A stretch of DNA of 44,877 bases from a bacterium UBP15_UBA6099 (GTDB lineage: Bacteria > UBP15 > UBA6099). Where the stretch lies: the NCBI GenBank assembly GCA_002435745.1, contig DIWT01000037.1, positions 19,166 to 64,042 on the forward strand, in the 5' to 3' direction. Made by a program: the position numbers and the translations under genes. Shown here piece by piece: positions 42,746-44,877 of the stretch. A model generated the notes under the pieces. That model did not search any database. It was not told the origin of the DNA and saw only the letters and a program-made list of their open reading frames with translations. How positions within the stretch are numbered: the stretch's first letter is position 1; each line of letters starts with the position of its first letter.

Positions 42746-43519
42746 ATGGTAAACAGAGACGAACTGATAACCTTCATCGACGACTGCTTCGGGCGGGACT
42801 TCCGCGCCAAAGCTAAACGCAAAGACAACTACGTCAACGGCGTTCAGATAAGAGGGCGCGCCGACGTGAAAAAAGTCGCCCTCGGCGTCAGCGCAAGCCT
42901 AGACTTCCTCAAACTATGCCGCAAATCAGGCGCGGGCCTCGTCATCATCCATCACGGCATCGGCCTAGACGGGCTGGACCACCACATATCCCCTCTTCTC
43001 AAAAACAGGCTTCGCGAGCTTATCGACGGCGATATGACACTCCTCGCGTTCCACTATATGCTCGACGCCCACCCTGTTTTCGGCAACAACGCCCAAATCA
43101 TAGAAAAAGCCGGCGCCCGCATCGTCGCCCCCTTCCACGACGAATGGGGCTTCGTCGGCGAGTTCCCAGCCCCCCTGCCCCTCGATTCCGTCATCAGCAG
43201 ACTCTCCGGCGTCTTCGGCTCAAAACCAGTCCTCTTCCGCAACGGCCCCAAACGCGTCAGAAGAATCGGAACCGTCAGCGGCGGCGGCGCCCCCAGAATG
43301 TCCAACATTGCCGAAATTATCGACTCCGGCGTCGACCTCTATGTCACCGGCGAGGCCAAAGAGGAAATCCCAGCCATCTCTAAGGAAATCAAAATCAACT
43401 ACGCCGCCTTCGGCCACTACAACACCGAGAAATTCGGCGTCTCCGCCCTCGGCGACCTGATAAAAAAACAATATCCCGCCCTCGATGTCCGCTTCATCGA
43501 CGTCCCCTGCGCCCTCTGA
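42746..43519 (+). CDS. Nif3-like dinuclear metal centre protein
   Basis: 257 aa, the usual length for bacterial Nif3/YbgI proteins without the extra PII-like insert. The metal-binding block is LVIIHHGIGLDG, followed by AFHYMLDAHPVFGNNAQI and, near the C-terminus, VDLYVTGEAKEE and AAFGHYNTEKFGV, which supply the remaining histidine and glutamate ligands. The family is widespread but its reaction is not settled (annotated as GTP cyclohydrolase I type 2 homologue). GGGAGGA lies about 9 bp before the ATG. Repeat element C begins 41 bp after its stop. Confidence 0.88.
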   Translation: MVNRDELITFIDDCFGRDFRAKAKRKDNYVNGVQIRGRADVKKVALGVSASLDFLKLCRKSGAGLVIIHHGIGLDGLDHHISPLLKNRLRELIDGDMTLLAFHYMLDAHPVFGNNAQIIEKAGARIVAPFHDEWGFVGEFPAPLPLDSVISRLSGVFGSKPVLFRNGPKRVRRIGTVSGGGAPRMSNIAEIIDSGVDLYVTGEAKEEIPAISKEIKINYAAFGHYNTEKFGVSALGDLIKKQYPALDVRFIDVPCAL

Positions 43520-43559
43520 GCGTCTCCGGCGCAAAAAAAGAAAAACACAAAAGAAAAAC

Positions 43560-43822
43560 CAAAGAGAAACTTTTGAAAAAGTTTCTCTTTGAATCTCTTC
43601 AAAACGTTTCAATGGTCGTCGGGAGAGAATCGCTTTCGCGCTTCCCTCACGACGCCCCATGTGAAATTATTTATGAACAAGATTCCTCATAAAAACCCTT
43701 TCTCAATATCTTTTCCCATGAGCGCGGCGGAGCGCAGGCGCGAACGCGCCCGCTTCGCCGCGCGCTTTGAAACGTTTTGAAAGGGATTTTAAGGGAAAAC
43801 TTTTTCAAAAGTTTTCCCTTAA
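43560..43822 (+). repeat. Hairpin-rich 263-bp repeat element, copy C
   Basis: A full copy of the same length as copy B. Left hairpin 43560-43591. Subterminal inverted repeat CTTCAAAACGTTTCAAT at 43597-43613, with its partner near 43766-43783. Second hairpin around GTCGTCGGGAG. Linker ATGTGAAATTATT. Third hairpin GCGCGGCGGAGC/GCTTCGCCGCGC with inner GGCGCG/CGCGCC. Right hairpin 43789-43822. It sits between two convergent genes and could act as a two-way transcription stop. Confidence 0.85.
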
Positions 43823-43900
43823 CTCCCCTCCTCTCCTCTCCTCTCTCCCTTCCTCTTCTCTTCTCTCCGCCCCTTCCTTCCATTCCTCCCGCTTTCCCCT
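43823..43900 (+). other. Long polypyrimidine tract
   Basis: Nearly 80 bases of almost pure C and T (repeated CTCCT, CTCTC and TTCC units) follow repeat C and reach the 3' end of the next, minus-strand gene. Its transcript on the minus strand would be almost pure purine. I see no gene or terminator in it. Confidence 0.7.
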
Positions 43901-44769
43901 TATACAGCGTAATCCTTAATAATGCGCGCAGTTTCCGCGGGACGCTGCATAGGGAACAGATGCCCAGCGCCCGGCAACTCCATAAAATCCGCATGAGGAA
44001 CCGCCTTTAGAAACAAGTCCCGCGCCCGTGGCGTGATCGTATCCGAGCGTTCCCCCCGCACGAACAACGTGGGAACCCTCAGACCCCGCATACGGCGCCA
44101 GATATCAGGCGGATACGTCTGGAACCCCTGCGCCTCAACCTCCGGCGAACACACAAGCTCCACCCCGCCCCCCGGCGACACCTTCAGCCCGCGCTCCGCA
44201 TACGCCCGCAGACACCCCTCGTCCCAGCCCTCAAACAGCGGACGCGACCGGAAATACTCCAGAGCCTCCGCCCGGTCCGCCCACCCGTTGCGCCTGCGAC
44301 GCGCCCTCACCGCCAGCGGAGCCTTATGCGTCTGCCCCAGCGCCCTCATCAGCCTTATCAGCGACGTCACCTTCGGCTCCAGCAACACCGGCTCCAGCAA
44401 GATAATCCGGCTGAACAACTCAGGCCGCCTCGCCGCGCACAACGCCGTCGCCACCGCCCCTATCGAATGCCCCACCCCCACAACCGGCCCGCCCCCCGCC
44501 GCCGCGTCGATAAACCTCCCCAACTCATCCCCGACCTCCTGCCAACTCTTTATCGCCGACCCCGCTCCCCCCGGCCCCGCGCACACCTCTTCCCGGCAGA
44601 TATTCATCCCCAGCGCCCGGAAATCCCCCGTCAACCCCTCAAACACCGGCCCGTACACACCCGCGTTAAACCCGTTCGCGTGCAACAGATGCAACGTCCG
44701 CCCCGCGCCACCCGCATCCGCATACTCCGCGCACACTCCCCCGCCTATGTCTATCCTCTTAAACTCCAT
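43900..44769 (-). CDS. Alpha/beta hydrolase
   Basis: 289 aa, a standard single-domain alpha/beta hydrolase without a signal peptide. The N-terminal block LHLLHANGFNAGVYGPVFEG holds the oxyanion region, the nucleophile is GHSIGA, the acid lies in RGERSDTITP, and the histidine in LPGAGHLFPMQ. The ending AETARIIKDYAV is typical. The overall sequence recalls esterases and haloperoxidase-like hydrolases; the substrate is unknown. No strong ribosome site precedes the ATG at 44769. Codons are strongly GC-biased, as in most of the window. Confidence 0.85.
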   Translation of the reverse strand: MEFKRIDIGGGVCAEYADAGGAGRTLHLLHANGFNAGVYGPVFEGLTGDFRALGMNICREEVCAGPGGAGSAIKSWQEVGDELGRFIDAAAGGGPVVGVGHSIGAVATALCAARRPELFSRIILLEPVLLEPKVTSLIRLMRALGQTHKAPLAVRARRRRNGWADRAEALEYFRSRPLFEGWDEGCLRAYAERGLKVSPGGGVELVCSPEVEAQGFQTYPPDIWRRMRGLRVPTLFVRGERSDTITPRARDLFLKAVPHADFMELPGAGHLFPMQRPAETARIIKDYAV

Positions 44770-44850
44770 AGCCGAACATTATCAACCATCCCCACCCCGT
44801 TTTCAACCGCCCGCGAGATACCCCACGCCGCGAGATACGAGATACGACGC

Positions 44851-44877
44851 TTAAGGGAAAACTTTTGAAAAAGTTTT
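44851..44877 (-). repeat. Repeat element, copy D (cut by window end)
   Basis: TTAAGGGAAAACTTTT then GAAAAAGTTTT matches the right-end hairpin of copies B and C and continues beyond the window. Since it begins with the right end, the copy probably lies on the minus strand; the palindrome alone cannot prove this. Confidence 0.6.

Noticed and set aside
41571..42752. 393-codon plus-strand frame opposite the LolA-like gene
   Set aside because: The minus-strand gene has a signal peptide, ribosome site and terminator; the plus frame is Arg/Val-rich noise.
43220..43660. Repeated peptide beginning MGRRE and containing KRFEEIQRETF near repeat copy C, with a similar one near copy A
   Set aside because: The similarity comes from the repeat DNA itself, and the frames run into unrelated sequence with no ribosome site, so the repeat is not a conserved coding element on this evidence.

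Overview
The window is about 45 kb of GC-rich bacterial chromosome that is densely coded on both strands. It carries lipoproteins with lipobox signal peptides, a LolA-like periplasmic protein, a flagellin, a CheW, a dockerin-ended secreted protein and housekeeping genes (ThiL, TsaE, TsaB, Nif3-like, IlvD). This fits a motile, double-membraned, free-living bacterium, probably from a poorly sampled lineage. I cannot name the phylum from sequence alone. I saw no rRNA, tRNA, CRISPR array or prophage.

Layout. 1-3.9 kb: a minus-strand group with a zinc-ribbon membrane protein and two secreted metallophosphoesterases, next to a truncated repeat element. 4.1-8.8 kb: an IlvD/Edd dehydratase with a coupled alpha/beta hydrolase, then a secreted glycosidase-like protein. 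8.8-9.4 kb: a REP-associated tyrosine transposase between two inverted hairpins. 9.5-15.1 kb: an FN3 lipoprotein, a DUF2804 protein, a large acyl-CoA dehydrogenase with a clear promoter and terminator, and a PlsC-type acyltransferase. 15.6-24.3 kb: the most striking region, with two tandem CHASE2-class III nucleotide cyclases, an alkaline-phosphatase-superfamily phosphodiesterase and an overlapping MoeB/ThiF-type E1 enzyme. 24.5-34.4 kb: an AI-2E family permease, CheW, a 1,993-residue FN3/dockerin protein and flagellin. 34.8-38.7 kb: a PIG-L deacetylase followed by an AT-richer stretch with a two-domain hydrolase, a GNAT acetyltransferase and a possible small ORF. 38.7-44.8 kb: ThiL divergent from TsaE-TsaB, a LolA-like protein, a Nif3-like protein and an alpha/beta hydrolase.

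Main discovery. The two tandem cyclases have complementary catalytic defects. The first has lost both metal-binding aspartates (Ala701, Ala745) but keeps the substrate lysine and the transition-state Asn822/Arg826. The second keeps both metal aspartates (Asp785, Asp829) but has Asp906 and His910 where the Asn and Arg should be. Neither should work as a homodimer. Together they would form one complete active site, the C1/C2 logic of animal transmembrane adenylyl cyclases, here as two bacterial CHASE2 receptors in one operon. Their sensor regions share a small unrecognised module, present once in the first protein and twice in the second.

Other non-coding structure. A 263-bp repeat with four predicted hairpins and a subterminal inverted repeat occurs as two full copies of identical length and two copies cut by the window ends. 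A second repeat family of about 180 bp has two good copies beside the flagellin gene and one decayed copy. The transposase-flanking hairpins differ by compensated base changes.
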